DNA of 13,260 bases, from contig DCTV01000078.1 of the NCBI GenBank assembly GCA_002329665.1, positions 4,244 through 17,503 on the forward strand, written 5' to 3'. Source of the stretch: Christensenella sp. UBA1431 (GTDB lineage Bacteria; Bacillota; Clostridia; Christensenellales; UBA1431). Positions 1-5,756 of the stretch are shown here, piece by piece (the first letter of the stretch is position 1; each line of letters begins with the position of its first letter). The notes beneath the pieces were generated by a model, which was not told the DNA's origin, searched no databases, and worked only from the letters and a program-made list of their open reading frames with translations. The position numbers were made by a program, and so were the translations under genes.

Positions 1-747
1 GTGAAACTCCTGCCGATGGACGTGCGCAGCCAGGACTCGGTGGACGAGGCCGTAAACGCAGTGATAAAGACCGAACGCCGCGTCGACATCGTGGTCAACG
101 CCGCGGGGATGGGGATCGCCGGCGCCGTCGAGGATACGTCGGCCGAGGAGGCCGCGCAGCAGTTGGACACCAACTTCCTGGGCGCGCTGAGGGTGATGCG
201 GGCCGTGCTGCCGCATATGCGCGCGCAGGGCCGCGGCCTTGTCGTGAACATCTCGTCTGTCGCGGGATGGGTGCCCGTGCCGTTCCAGTCCATGTACAGC
301 GCGTCCAAATACGCGCTCGAAGCCATGACGCAGGCGCTTCGCGTGGAAGCGGGGCCGTTTGGCGTGCGGGCCGTACTCGTCGAGCCCGGCGACACGCGCA
401 CGGGGTTCACGAAAGCGAGGCGTTACACGGAAGGAACGAAGACCAACAGGGCCTACAGGGCGATGTGCGAACGCGCGCTGTATTCCATGACGGTGAGCGA
501 AATGAAGGGCCACGACCCGAAAAAGGCCGCGAGGGCGGTGCTCAGGGTCGTGCAGCAGGCGCGGCCGCCCGTGCGCAAAGTGGTCGGTATGGAATACAAG
601 CTGCTCTATGCATGCAGCAGGCTGTTGCCTGCGCGGTGGTTCGTCTCGATGGTGGGCAGGTTCTATACGTCCAAGCCGCTGCCTCAAGACCCCGTCTGGT
701 CGTTCGAGAAGGACGTGCTGGGCGGCGGAGAGGATAAGGTCGACTGA
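1..747 (+). CDS. SDR-family NAD(P)-dependent oxidoreductase (5' partial)
   Basis: Short-chain dehydrogenase/reductase, a cytosolic Rossmann-fold enzyme that reduces or oxidises a carbonyl/alcohol with NAD(P)(H). Numbering from the first visible codon, the sequence shows the NAAG motif (33-36), the structural Asn in the DTN segment (N58), and the catalytic Ser of NISSVAG (S86). The YxxxK pair is Y99/K103, with the usual 13-residue Ser-Tyr spacing. The PG motif at 129-130 is also present. The glycine-rich TGxxxGIG cofactor loop is absent. The first residues already correspond to the strand before the conserved Asp-Val (D7-V8), so the gene begins upstream and the GTG at base 1 is an internal Val codon, not a start. 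The C-terminal extension (about 150-248) is basic with a hydrophobic patch, as in SDRs acting on lipid-like substrates. The substrate cannot be told. No terminator is obvious after the TGA stop. Confidence 0.9.
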   Translation: MKLLPMDVRSQDSVDEAVNAVIKTERRVDIVVNAAGMGIAGAVEDTSAEEAAQQLDTNFLGALRVMRAVLPHMRAQGRGLVVNISSVAGWVPVPFQSMYSASKYALEAMTQALRVEAGPFGVRAVLVEPGDTRTGFTKARRYTEGTKTNRAYRAMCERALYSMTVSEMKGHDPKKAARAVLRVVQQARPPVRKVVGMEYKLLYACSRLLPARWFVSMVGRFYTSKPLPQDPVWSFEKDVLGGGEDKVD

Positions 748-835
748 ACGGGCGTTCTTTGCGGTTTGTGAAGGAATTCCGCTGACAAAAAATGGAGACG
801 CCCGCATCAGCGCCGGATTCCGTTGTCCCTTCATA

Positions 836-858
836 ATGAATACGATTATTATATTCAT
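836..858. repeat. AT-rich inverted repeat, possible operator
   Basis: ATGAATA (836-842) and TATTCAT (852-858) form a perfect 7-bp inverted repeat around a 9-nt spacer. It lies in the most AT-rich part of the gap after the SDR gene, just before promoter-like hexamers at 864-898. The form would suit a dimeric regulator site, but an AT-rich dyad of this size can arise by chance. Confidence 0.2.
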
Positions 859-1021
859 AGGGTTTGACTGTATATTCACGGGCCGCCCGCTGTATACTAT
901 CAGTGCGGCGGCGCACGTTTTGCATACCGCGGTTTTATCATAAACGCCCGGGAGAAAATGCCGGACGTGACCGGGAAAACGGCCGGCGTGCGTGATTTTT
1001 GCCCGCAAAAAAAGGATAATC

Positions 1022-1141
1022 ATGAAATATTCGGCGAAATTGCATAGCTGGACCAAAACGCGCTCCGCCAACCCCGAAAAAAGCGGACCAATGGCGAAAA
1101 TTGTGGGAATATATTCTCCGGGACGCGCGCTATCGCGTTGA
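1022..1141 (+). CDS. possible 39-aa basic small protein or leader peptide
   Basis: The ATG at 1022 is preceded by AAAGGA (1011-1016) at a 5-nt spacing, a good ribosome binding site by this window's standards. The frame runs 39 codons to a TGA at 1139-1141. The peptide starts MKYSAKLHSW and is rich in Lys, Arg, Ser and Pro, with no signal peptide, no membrane helix and no recognised family. Its stop codon overlaps the -35 hexamer (1138-1143) of the next gene's promoter, so it would end just before the flippase-like transcript starts. No clear promoter was found directly upstream. The ribosome site is the main support; chance is quite possible. Confidence 0.22.
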   Translation: MKYSAKLHSWTKTRSANPEKSGPMAKIVGIYSPGRALSR

Positions 1142-1166
1142 AACGGGAATATAATGGTGATATACT
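1138..1166 (+). promoter_or_regulatory. sigma-70-type promoter of the flippase-like gene
   Basis: TTGAAA (1138-1143), a 17-nt spacer, then TATACT (1161-1166). Transcription would start near 1173, giving a leader of about 33 nt before the ATG at 1206. It would leave only about 6 nt before the upstream in-frame ATG at 1179, which argues for the later start. Confidence 0.65.
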
Positions 1167-1205
1167 TATCGGGTATGAATGCGGACACAGCGGTGGTGTG
1201 GCTAT

Positions 1206-2243
1206 ATGAAAAACGTTAAAGCCCAGAGGATCGTATACGCCCTGTTCCTGCTGTTTACTTTCGGCGTGATCGTGGTCATCGGAATTCTGGACCAGGGCAA
1301 GGTCAGGCTGGACGAGGCGATCGCCAAGATGGACCTGATGTATGTTGCCATCGCCGTGTTCTGCCTCATCATGTTCTGGCTGCTGGAAGCGTACACCCTC
1401 AAGTACGTCACGGTGAGCATGAACAGGAAGATCTCGTTTTTCAGTTCTTTGCGCATCGGCCTCATTGGGCTGCTCTACGGGGCGCTTACCCCGTCGGCCA
1501 CGGGCGGGCAGCCCGTACAGATCATGTTTATGCGAAAAAACGGCATACCTACCGGTACCGCCACGTCGGTGATGGTGGTTAAATTCGTCGCGTTCCAGGG
1601 GACTATCTGCTTTTTGTTCCTCGTGGCGATGCTGTACAAATTCGTATTTTTCCTCAACACGTTTGCGGAGCAGCTCATCATCATAGGGATCGGTTTCTTC
1701 GTGAACCTTATTGTGCTGGCCGTCGCGGTGCTGGCCATGTTCCGCAAGGACTGGATAGCGAAAGCCACTTACGGATTGCTGCGTTTCCTGCACCGGATAA
1801 GGATTATTAAGAACCTGGACAAGGCAAAGGAGTCCTGCGAAAAGACGCTGGAAGAGTTCCATAACGGCATGATTGCGATCCGCCGCATCAAATCGCGCAT
1901 CTGGTATCTCTGCTCGGTCGTGTGCATCCAGATGCTCTTCCAGTTTGCGATCACGTATTTCGTCTACCGCGCGTGCGGGCTGTCGCTCTATACGGCGCTG
2001 GACATCGTTAGCCTGCAGGCGATCCTGTTCCTCACGGTCGCGTATCTGCCGCTGCCCGGCGCCTCGATCGCATCGGAGGGCGGCTTCATGCTGGTATTCG
2101 GCAGCATTTTTGGGTCCTGGGCCTTCGCGGGCATGGTACTGTGGCGCGCGCTGACCTACTACGCGCAGATCTTCTGCGGCGGCGTCACGATGCTGATCGA
2201 CAACCTCGTCAACAGGAGGTCGAAGCTCAAGCACACGTCATAA
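1206..2243 (+). CDS. flippase-like integral membrane protein (lysylphosphatidylglycerol synthase TM family)
   Basis: A 345-residue polytopic inner-membrane protein of the LPG_synthase_TM/UPF0104 family, which includes the flippase domain of MprF and proteins linked to lipid or glycolipid transfer. Hydrophobic segments lie at about 9-27, 45-66, 84-100, 122-146, 155-178, 233-255, 265-285, 290-310 and 312-332, with a charged cytoplasmic-type loop at 180-230. Family-like motifs are TPSATGGQPVQ (95-105) and PLPGASIASEGG (282-293). The soluble aminoacyl-transferase domain of full MprF is absent, so lysyl-PG synthesis is not expected; lipid translocation is the likely role and the substrate is unknown. 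The start at 1206 is chosen over the in-frame ATG at 1179 because the promoter would begin transcription near 1173 and a weak GGTGG lies 9 nt before 1206. The gene is monocistronic and ends at a hairpin shared with the convergent operon. Confidence 0.88.
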   Translation: MKNVKAQRIVYALFLLFTFGVIVVIGILDQGKVRLDEAIAKMDLMYVAIAVFCLIMFWLLEAYTLKYVTVSMNRKISFFSSLRIGLIGLLYGALTPSATGGQPVQIMFMRKNGIPTGTATSVMVVKFVAFQGTICFLFLVAMLYKFVFFLNTFAEQLIIIGIGFFVNLIVLAVAVLAMFRKDWIAKATYGLLRFLHRIRIIKNLDKAKESCEKTLEEFHNGMIAIRRIKSRIWYLCSVVCIQMLFQFAITYFVYRACGLSLYTALDIVSLQAILFLTVAYLPLPGASIASEGGFMLVFGSIFGSWAFAGMVLWRALTYYAQIFCGGVTMLIDNLVNRRSKLKHTS

Positions 2244-2325
2244 ATCGCCTGATAAGATGCTTATGCGCCGAATATGTATACACGGCGCAGGCCGGCAGGG
2301 CCAGCGCCCTGCGGGAGATAACGAA

Positions 2326-2348
2326 GAAACGGCGCAAAGCGCCGTTTC
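2326..2348. terminator. hairpin terminator between convergent genes
   Basis: GAAACGGCGC (2326-2335) and GCGCCGTTTC (2339-2348) form a perfect 10-bp stem around an AAA loop. It lies between the stop of the plus-strand flippase-like gene (2243) and the stop of the minus-strand GGGtGRT gene (2373). Because the stem ends in AAA/TTT, either strand would give a short U-run, so it may serve both directions; the U-run is only three bases each way. A second, T-less 7-bp hairpin (GCAGGGC at 2295-2301, GCCCTGC at 2306-2312) precedes it. The core repeats in the terminator at 5525-5552. Confidence 0.65.
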
Positions 2349-2372
2349 AACATACCGGGATTGATTCGGGCA

Positions 2373-3371
2373 TTACCTGCCGCTCTGTTCGATCGCGACC
2401 GCGATCGCGACGGAGGCCCCGACCATCGGGTTGTTGCCCATGCCGATGAGCCCCATCATGTCCACGTGCGCGGGCACTGAGGAAGAGCCGGCGAACTGCG
2501 CGTCCGAGTGCATGCGGCCCAGCGTGTCGGTCATCCCGTAGGAAGCGGGCCCGGCCGCCATGTTATCGGGATGCAGCGTGCGGCCTGTGCCTCCGCCCGA
2601 GGCCACCGAAAAATATTTTTTGCCGTTTTCCACCGCCCATTTTTTGTATGTGCCGGCGACGGGATGCGTGAACCGCGTCGGATTGGTGGAGTTGCCCGTG
2701 ATCGATACGTCCACGCCTTCGTGGATCATGATCGCGACGCCTTCGCGCACGTCGTCTACGCCGAAGCACCGCACATTGGCGCGGTTGCCGTCCGAGAACG
2801 GGCGCTCGCTCACGATGGTGAGTTTGTCGGCGATGTAGTCGAACTTCGTCTTTACGTAGGTGAAGCCGTTGATGCGGGAGATGATGTAGGCCGCGTCCTT
2901 GCCGAGGCCGTTGAGGATGACGCGAAGCGGCGTTTTTCGGACCTTGTTGCCCGTGCCGGCGATGCCGATGGCGCCTTCCGCCGCGGCGAACGACTCGTGG
3001 CCGGCGAGGAAACAGAAGCACCTGGTTTCCTCGCGCAGAAGCATCGCGGCGAGGTTGCCGTGGCCCAGGCCGACTTTGCGCTGGTAGGCGACCGAGCCGG
3101 GCACGCAGAACGCCTGCAGGCCGATGCCCAGCGCCTCTGCGGCGTCGGCGGCGGTGGCCGCGCCCTTCTTTATGGCGATGGCCGCGCCGAGCGTGTAGGC
3201 CCAGACCGCGTTTTCGAACGCGATGGGCTGGACACTGCGCACGAGTTCCTCCACGTTCACTCCCCTTAACAGGCAGAGGTCGCGCGCTTCTTCCAGGGAG
3301 GCCAGGCCGTATTCCTTCAGACACGCGTCGATCTGTTCGATCCTTCGTTCATATCCTTCAAATTTTGCCAT
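2373..3371 (-). CDS. GGGtGRT family protein (function unknown)
   Basis: A 332-residue cytosolic protein that I recognise by its namesake motif GGGTGRT at residues 259-265, within a conserved-looking Gly/Asn-rich C-terminal half. That half also shows a Thr-Gly-Asn-Ser-Thr-Asn segment near 225-230 and HVDMMGLIGMGNNP at 302-315. Other features are CFCFLAGHESF (118-128), with two Cys one residue apart, and the Gly-rich IGIAGTGNK (135-143). There is no signal peptide or membrane helix. From family knowledge, such genes often sit next to a NifU-like Fe-S scaffold gene, as here; the biochemical role is not established. The start at 3371 is preferred to the ATG at 3377: GGGAGG (3385-3380) is 8 nt from the former but only 2 nt from the latter. 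The scaffold gene ends 14 nt upstream, so the two form one operon. Confidence 0.88.
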   Translation of the reverse strand: MAKFEGYERRIEQIDACLKEYGLASLEEARDLCLLRGVNVEELVRSVQPIAFENAVWAYTLGAAIAIKKGAATAADAAEALGIGLQAFCVPGSVAYQRKVGLGHGNLAAMLLREETRCFCFLAGHESFAAAEGAIGIAGTGNKVRKTPLRVILNGLGKDAAYIISRINGFTYVKTKFDYIADKLTIVSERPFSDGNRANVRCFGVDDVREGVAIMIHEGVDVSITGNSTNPTRFTHPVAGTYKKWAVENGKKYFSVASGGGTGRTLHPDNMAAGPASYGMTDTLGRMHSDAQFAGSSSVPAHVDMMGLIGMGNNPMVGASVAIAVAIEQSGR

Positions 3372-3385
3372 GGTCATCGCCTCCC

Positions 3386-4078
3386 TTATTCATGACGCGG
3401 GTCGATCGTGCGCACCGCTTCTTCGAAACGGCCGTAGACGCCCACGTTCTTTTCGAACGCTTCCTTGGGGTCCGTGCCTTTTTTTATCGCTTCGAGCATC
3501 TTACCGATGTGCACGAACTTATAGCCGATGACCTCGTCGTCCTTGTCCAGGCCCAGTTCCATGATATAGCCCTCCGCGCTTTCGAGATAGCGCACGCCTT
3601 TGGCCCTTGAGCCGTACATCGTGCCGAGCGTCGTGCGAAGGCCCTTGCCGAGGTCCTCCAGCCCGGCGCCCACGGGCAGGCCGCCCTCCGAGAAGGCCGA
3701 CTGCGAACGGCCGTACACGATCTGAAGGAAGAGTTCGCGCATCGCCGTGTTGATCGCGTCGCATACGAGGTCGGTGTTCAGGGCTTCGAGGATGGTCTTG
3801 CCCTGCAGGATCTCTGCGGCCATCGCCGCGGAATGCGTCATGCCCGAACACCCGATCGTCTCGACGAGGGCTTCCTCGATGATGCCGTCCTTGACGTTGA
3901 GCGTGAGCTTGCAGCCGCCCTGCTGCGGTGCGCACCAGCCGATGCCGTGGGTCAGCCCGCTGATGTCGGAGACCTGCCTGACCCGGACCCATTTCCCTTC
4001 TTCGGGAATTGGAGCGGGGCCGTGGTCCGGTCCCTTGGCCACGCACGTCATCCCTTCCAATTCTTTGGAATACTGCAT
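3386..4078 (-). CDS. NifU/IscU-like iron-sulfur cluster assembly scaffold protein
   Basis: A 230-residue cytosolic protein whose residues about 35-125 resemble the NifU N-terminal/IscU scaffold fold, which holds a nascent Fe-S cluster before transfer. The segment CKLTLNVKDGIIEEA followed by ETIGCSGM (C77) matches the IscU strand-then-GC pattern. Further cysteines are C12, C49, C56 and C106; C49 or C56, C77 and C106 are the candidates for the three cluster ligands. Residues after about 130 form an extension with no family I can name. The start at 4078 is set by AAGGAGG (4094-4088) 9 nt upstream; longer in-frame readings to 4174 would start upstream of the predicted transcription start. It is the first gene of a two-gene operon with the GGGtGRT gene. 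No cysteine desulfurase or other ISC/SUF gene is nearby, so it may serve a dedicated client rather than general assembly. Confidence 0.83.
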   Translation of the reverse strand: MQYSKELEGMTCVAKGPDHGPAPIPEEGKWVRVRQVSDISGLTHGIGWCAPQQGGCKLTLNVKDGIIEEALVETIGCSGMTHSAAMAAEILQGKTILEALNTDLVCDAINTAMRELFLQIVYGRSQSAFSEGGLPVGAGLEDLGKGLRTTLGTMYGSRAKGVRYLESAEGYIMELGLDKDDEVIGYKFVHIGKMLEAIKKGTDPKEAFEKNVGVYGRFEEAVRTIDPRHE

Positions 4079-4147
4079 GTGGTCGTTCCTCCTTACAAAT
4101 ATGGTAAATTGTGTTACTGCATGAATTGCGTTGACGAAACTTTTCTC

Positions 4148-4176
4148 ATTATAGCATATATTGCGTTTGCGCAAAC
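4148..4176 (-). promoter_or_regulatory. extended -10 promoter of the NifU-like/GGGtGRT operon
   Basis: Read on the minus strand, TGCTATAAT ends at 4148: a perfect TATAAT at 4153-4148 with an upstream TGn extension. The -35 region has only a poor match (TTGCGC at a 15-nt spacing) and is occupied by a 12-bp palindrome. Transcription would start near 4141, leaving a leader of about 60 nt before the ATG at 4078. An extended -10 often compensates for a weak -35. Confidence 0.65.
4165..4176. promoter_or_regulatory. 12-bp perfect palindrome, candidate operator
   Basis: GTTTGCGCAAAC is a perfect 12-bp palindrome lying over the -35 region of the minus-strand operon promoter, 11 nt upstream of its -10 hexamer. 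The aminotransferase promoter (4247-4275) is about 70 nt away. That placement suits a dimeric regulator blocking or recruiting polymerase at the Fe-S operon. No regulator gene lies in the window, so the binding protein is unknown. Confidence 0.45.
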
Positions 4177-4246
4177 AGGCTGAATTTCGCGTCCGCGGCC
4201 GGGGAAGTGCCGTATTTTGGCAGGAGGCCTTTACCGGCGCATCCTA

Positions 4247-4275
4247 TTGACACGCGGCCGAAATACACATAGAGT
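4247..4275 (+). promoter_or_regulatory. promoter of the aminotransferase gene
   Basis: A consensus TTGACA (4247-4252), a 17-nt spacer and TAGAGT (4270-4275, four of six matches to TATAAT). Transcription would start near 4283, giving a leader of about 26 nt that includes the ribosome binding site at 4297-4302. Confidence 0.5.
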
Positions 4276-4308
4276 GATTCTATACCGATTGTGGCTGGAG
4301 GTAATAGT

Positions 4309-5487
4309 ATGTCGTATGGTATCGCCGACAGGATGGTGCCGCTGACGGGCAGCGCCATCCGCGAAATATTCAAACTGCTGGACGACCCGGACATCATTAG
4401 TTTCGCGGGCGGCGTCCCCAACCCCGACGCGTTTGCTGACGGGCAGATCGCCCGGATCGCGCAGGAACTGCTGCTCAGCGAGGGAAAGGCCCTGCTGCAG
4501 TACGGCATTACGGAGGGGTACCGGCCTTTTCGGGAGACCGCTATGGGCCTTATGAAAGCGCGCGGGATAGCCTGCAGCCTCGAGCAGGTGATCGCCACGT
4601 CCGGGGCCACGCAGGGGATCGACACCGCCTGTAAAACGCTGCTCAACGAAGGGGACGCCATCCTCGTGGAATCGCCAACCTTCCTGGGCGCGCTGCAGAC
4701 GTTCAATTCCTACGAAGCGATGATCGTCCCCGTCGGGATGGACGAGGACGGCGTCATTCTCGAAGACGCCGAGGACAAGATGCGGCGCTACCATCCGAAG
4801 TTCTTCTACGTCGTCCCCAATTTCCAGAACCCGACCGGCCGGACGCTTTCGCTGGAGCGGCGCAGGAAGCTCGTGGAACTCGCCGGGAAATACGGGGTGA
4901 TGATACTCGAGGACGACCCGTACGGGGACCTGCGTTATGCGGGGCAGGCCCTGCCTCCCGTGAAATCGTTCGACGAAGAAGGCGGCGTGATCTATTTGAT
5001 GAGCTTTTCCAAGACGATTTCGCCCGGCCTGCGCGTGGGCGCCGCGGTGGCGCCGCAGCCGGTCATAGCGAAGATGACCGTCGCGAAACAGTGCGCGGAC
5101 ACGCACACGCCCAACCTTACCCAGGCGATCGTGGACCGGTACGTTCGAGAGGGGCTGCTTAACGAGAACCTGCCGCGCGCCCTTCAAAGCTATTCCCTGC
5201 AGTTGCGGGCCATGCTCGGCGCGATGGAGGCCCATTTCCCCGAAACGGCGCGGTTCACGCGCCCCGAAGGCGGGTTATTCGTATGGTGCACGCTGCCCGA
5301 GGGCGTGGACGCGCTCGAACTGCTGAAGGAAGCGGTAATAGAGAAGGTCGCGTTCATTCCGGGCACGCATTTCTACGACGGCGGCGGGCACGAAAACACG
5401 CTTCGGCTGAATTTCTCGGCCACCGGCCCCGCGAGGATCGAAAAGGGGATCGAAACGCTGGGCCGCGTGATCGCAAGGCATATGTGA
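4309..5487 (+). CDS. PLP-dependent class I aminotransferase (aminoadipate/aromatic type)
   Basis: A 392-residue cytosolic fold-type I aminotransferase that moves an amino group between an amino acid and a 2-oxo acid. Visible landmarks are FAGGVPNPD (32-40), SGATQGID (98-105), NFQNPTG (171-177) with the cofactor-contacting Asn at 174, and EDDPYG (201-206) with D202/Y205. The Schiff-base lysine K235 lies in SFSKTISPGLRVG, and the carboxylate-binding Arg is R366 in NTLRLNFS. The pattern is that of the 2-aminoadipate/LysN and MocR aminotransferase-domain group; no DNA-binding domain is attached. Substrate specificity cannot be read from sequence. The start at 4309 is used because GGAGGT (4297-4302) lies 6 nt before it; the in-frame GTG at 4291 would fall upstream of that site. 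It is divergent from the Fe-S scaffold operon and ends at a strong terminator. Confidence 0.92.
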   Translation: MSYGIADRMVPLTGSAIREIFKLLDDPDIISFAGGVPNPDAFADGQIARIAQELLLSEGKALLQYGITEGYRPFRETAMGLMKARGIACSLEQVIATSGATQGIDTACKTLLNEGDAILVESPTFLGALQTFNSYEAMIVPVGMDEDGVILEDAEDKMRRYHPKFFYVVPNFQNPTGRTLSLERRRKLVELAGKYGVMILEDDPYGDLRYAGQALPPVKSFDEEGGVIYLMSFSKTISPGLRVGAAVAPQPVIAKMTVAKQCADTHTPNLTQAIVDRYVREGLLNENLPRALQSYSLQLRAMLGAMEAHFPETARFTRPEGGLFVWCTLPEGVDALELLKEAVIEKVAFIPGTHFYDGGGHENTLRLNFSATGPARIEKGIETLGRVIARHM

Positions 5488-5524
5488 GTAAATTTAATCG
5501 GCTCCGCCTGAATTGCAGACCGGT

Positions 5525-5552
5525 AAAAACGGCGCCAAAGGCGCCGTTTTTT
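5525..5552 (+). terminator. intrinsic terminator of the aminotransferase gene
   Basis: AAAAACGGCGCC (5525-5536) pairs perfectly with GGCGCCGTTTTT (5540-5551) around an AAA loop, giving a 12-bp stem that runs into six T's (5547-5552). It begins 37 nt after the stop codon. The A-run on the other side means it could also stop minus-strand transcription. Its core and loop are the same as the hairpin at 2326-2348. Confidence 0.88.
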
Positions 5553-5561
5553 CGCGCCGGA

Positions 5562-5638
5562 AGGCCCGGCCCAGACGAGGGCCTGCGTACGGGAGGGTCC
5601 TGTACCTAGAGCGAAGTTCACTTTTGGCTGCGGTCGCT
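5562..5638 (+). other. cluster of short inverted repeats upstream of tyrS
   Basis: Between the terminator and the tyrS promoter are three inverted repeats. AGGCCC (5562-5567) pairs with GGGCCT (5579-5584). GTACGGGA (5587-5594) pairs with TCCTGTAC (5598-5605), an 8-bp stem with one G-T pair and a GGG loop. AGCGA (5610-5614) pairs with TCGCT (5634-5638). A tyrosyl T-box was considered, but the conserved T-box sequence and an antiterminator/terminator pair are not seen, and the cluster lies upstream of the promoter at 5684-5712. Function unknown. Confidence 0.3.
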
Positions 5639-5683
5639 GGCGCAAAGATCCGGCAAAAAGAACGAATAACTGCGCGCCCGGGC

Positions 5684-5712
5684 TTGTGTTGGCGGGGCAA
5701 AAAAGATAAAAT
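5684..5712 (+). promoter_or_regulatory. promoter of tyrS
   Basis: TTGTGT (5684-5689), a 17-nt spacer and TAAAAT (5707-5712). Transcription would begin near 5719, leaving a leader of about 38 nt before the tyrS ATG. That is too short for a T-box or other leader attenuator, so if this promoter is used alone tyrS lacks leader regulation. Confidence 0.5.
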
Positions 5713-5756
5713 AAACAGATACGGAAACGTTCACTGCAGAGCAACGGGAGAGAAAA

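Larger units (their letters stand above)
748..1205. other. 458-nt intergenic region, partly AT-rich, with dyad, possible small ORF and promoter
   Basis: No conventional gene is seen between the SDR stop and the flippase-like start. The stretch holds an AT-rich inverted repeat at 836-858. A TTGACT at 864-869 and a TATACT at 893-898 are 23 nt apart, too far to be called one promoter. A 39-codon ORF with a good ribosome binding site lies at 1022-1141, and the flippase-gene promoter at 1138-1166. Base composition around 830-900 and 1000-1170 is visibly more AT-rich than the flanking genes, which fits a regulatory region. CGGGCGTT (749-756) and ACGCCCG (798-804) could pair, but the 40-nt loop and lack of a T-run make a terminator unlikely. 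Confidence 0.6.

Noticed and set aside
228..232. KMGKT in tyrosyl-tRNA synthetase (residue numbers) as a degenerate KMSKS
   Set aside because: Bacterial TyrRS normally carries a variant of this kind (such as KFGKT), so it is not unusual.
749..804. Terminator after the SDR gene
   Set aside because: The 7-bp arms CGGGCGT and ACGCCCG are separated by over 40 nt and no T-run follows.
864..898. Ordinary sigma-70 promoter from TTGACT and TATACT
   Set aside because: The hexamers are 23 nt apart and neither has a partner at 16-18 nt.
1020..2234. 404-codon open frame on the minus strand opposite the flippase-like gene
   Set aside because: It lies antisense to a clear membrane protein gene, its product is rich in Arg, His, Gln and Asp with no recognisable domain, and it reflects GC-rich codon use on the other strand.
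4231..5235. 334-codon minus-strand open frame opposite the aminotransferase
   Set aside because: Antisense shadow of a gene with all catalytic residues, and it would cross the aminotransferase promoter.
5553..5756. T-box leader for tyrS
   Set aside because: The conserved T-box sequence and an antiterminator/terminator pair were not found, and the likely promoter leaves a leader of only about 38 nt.
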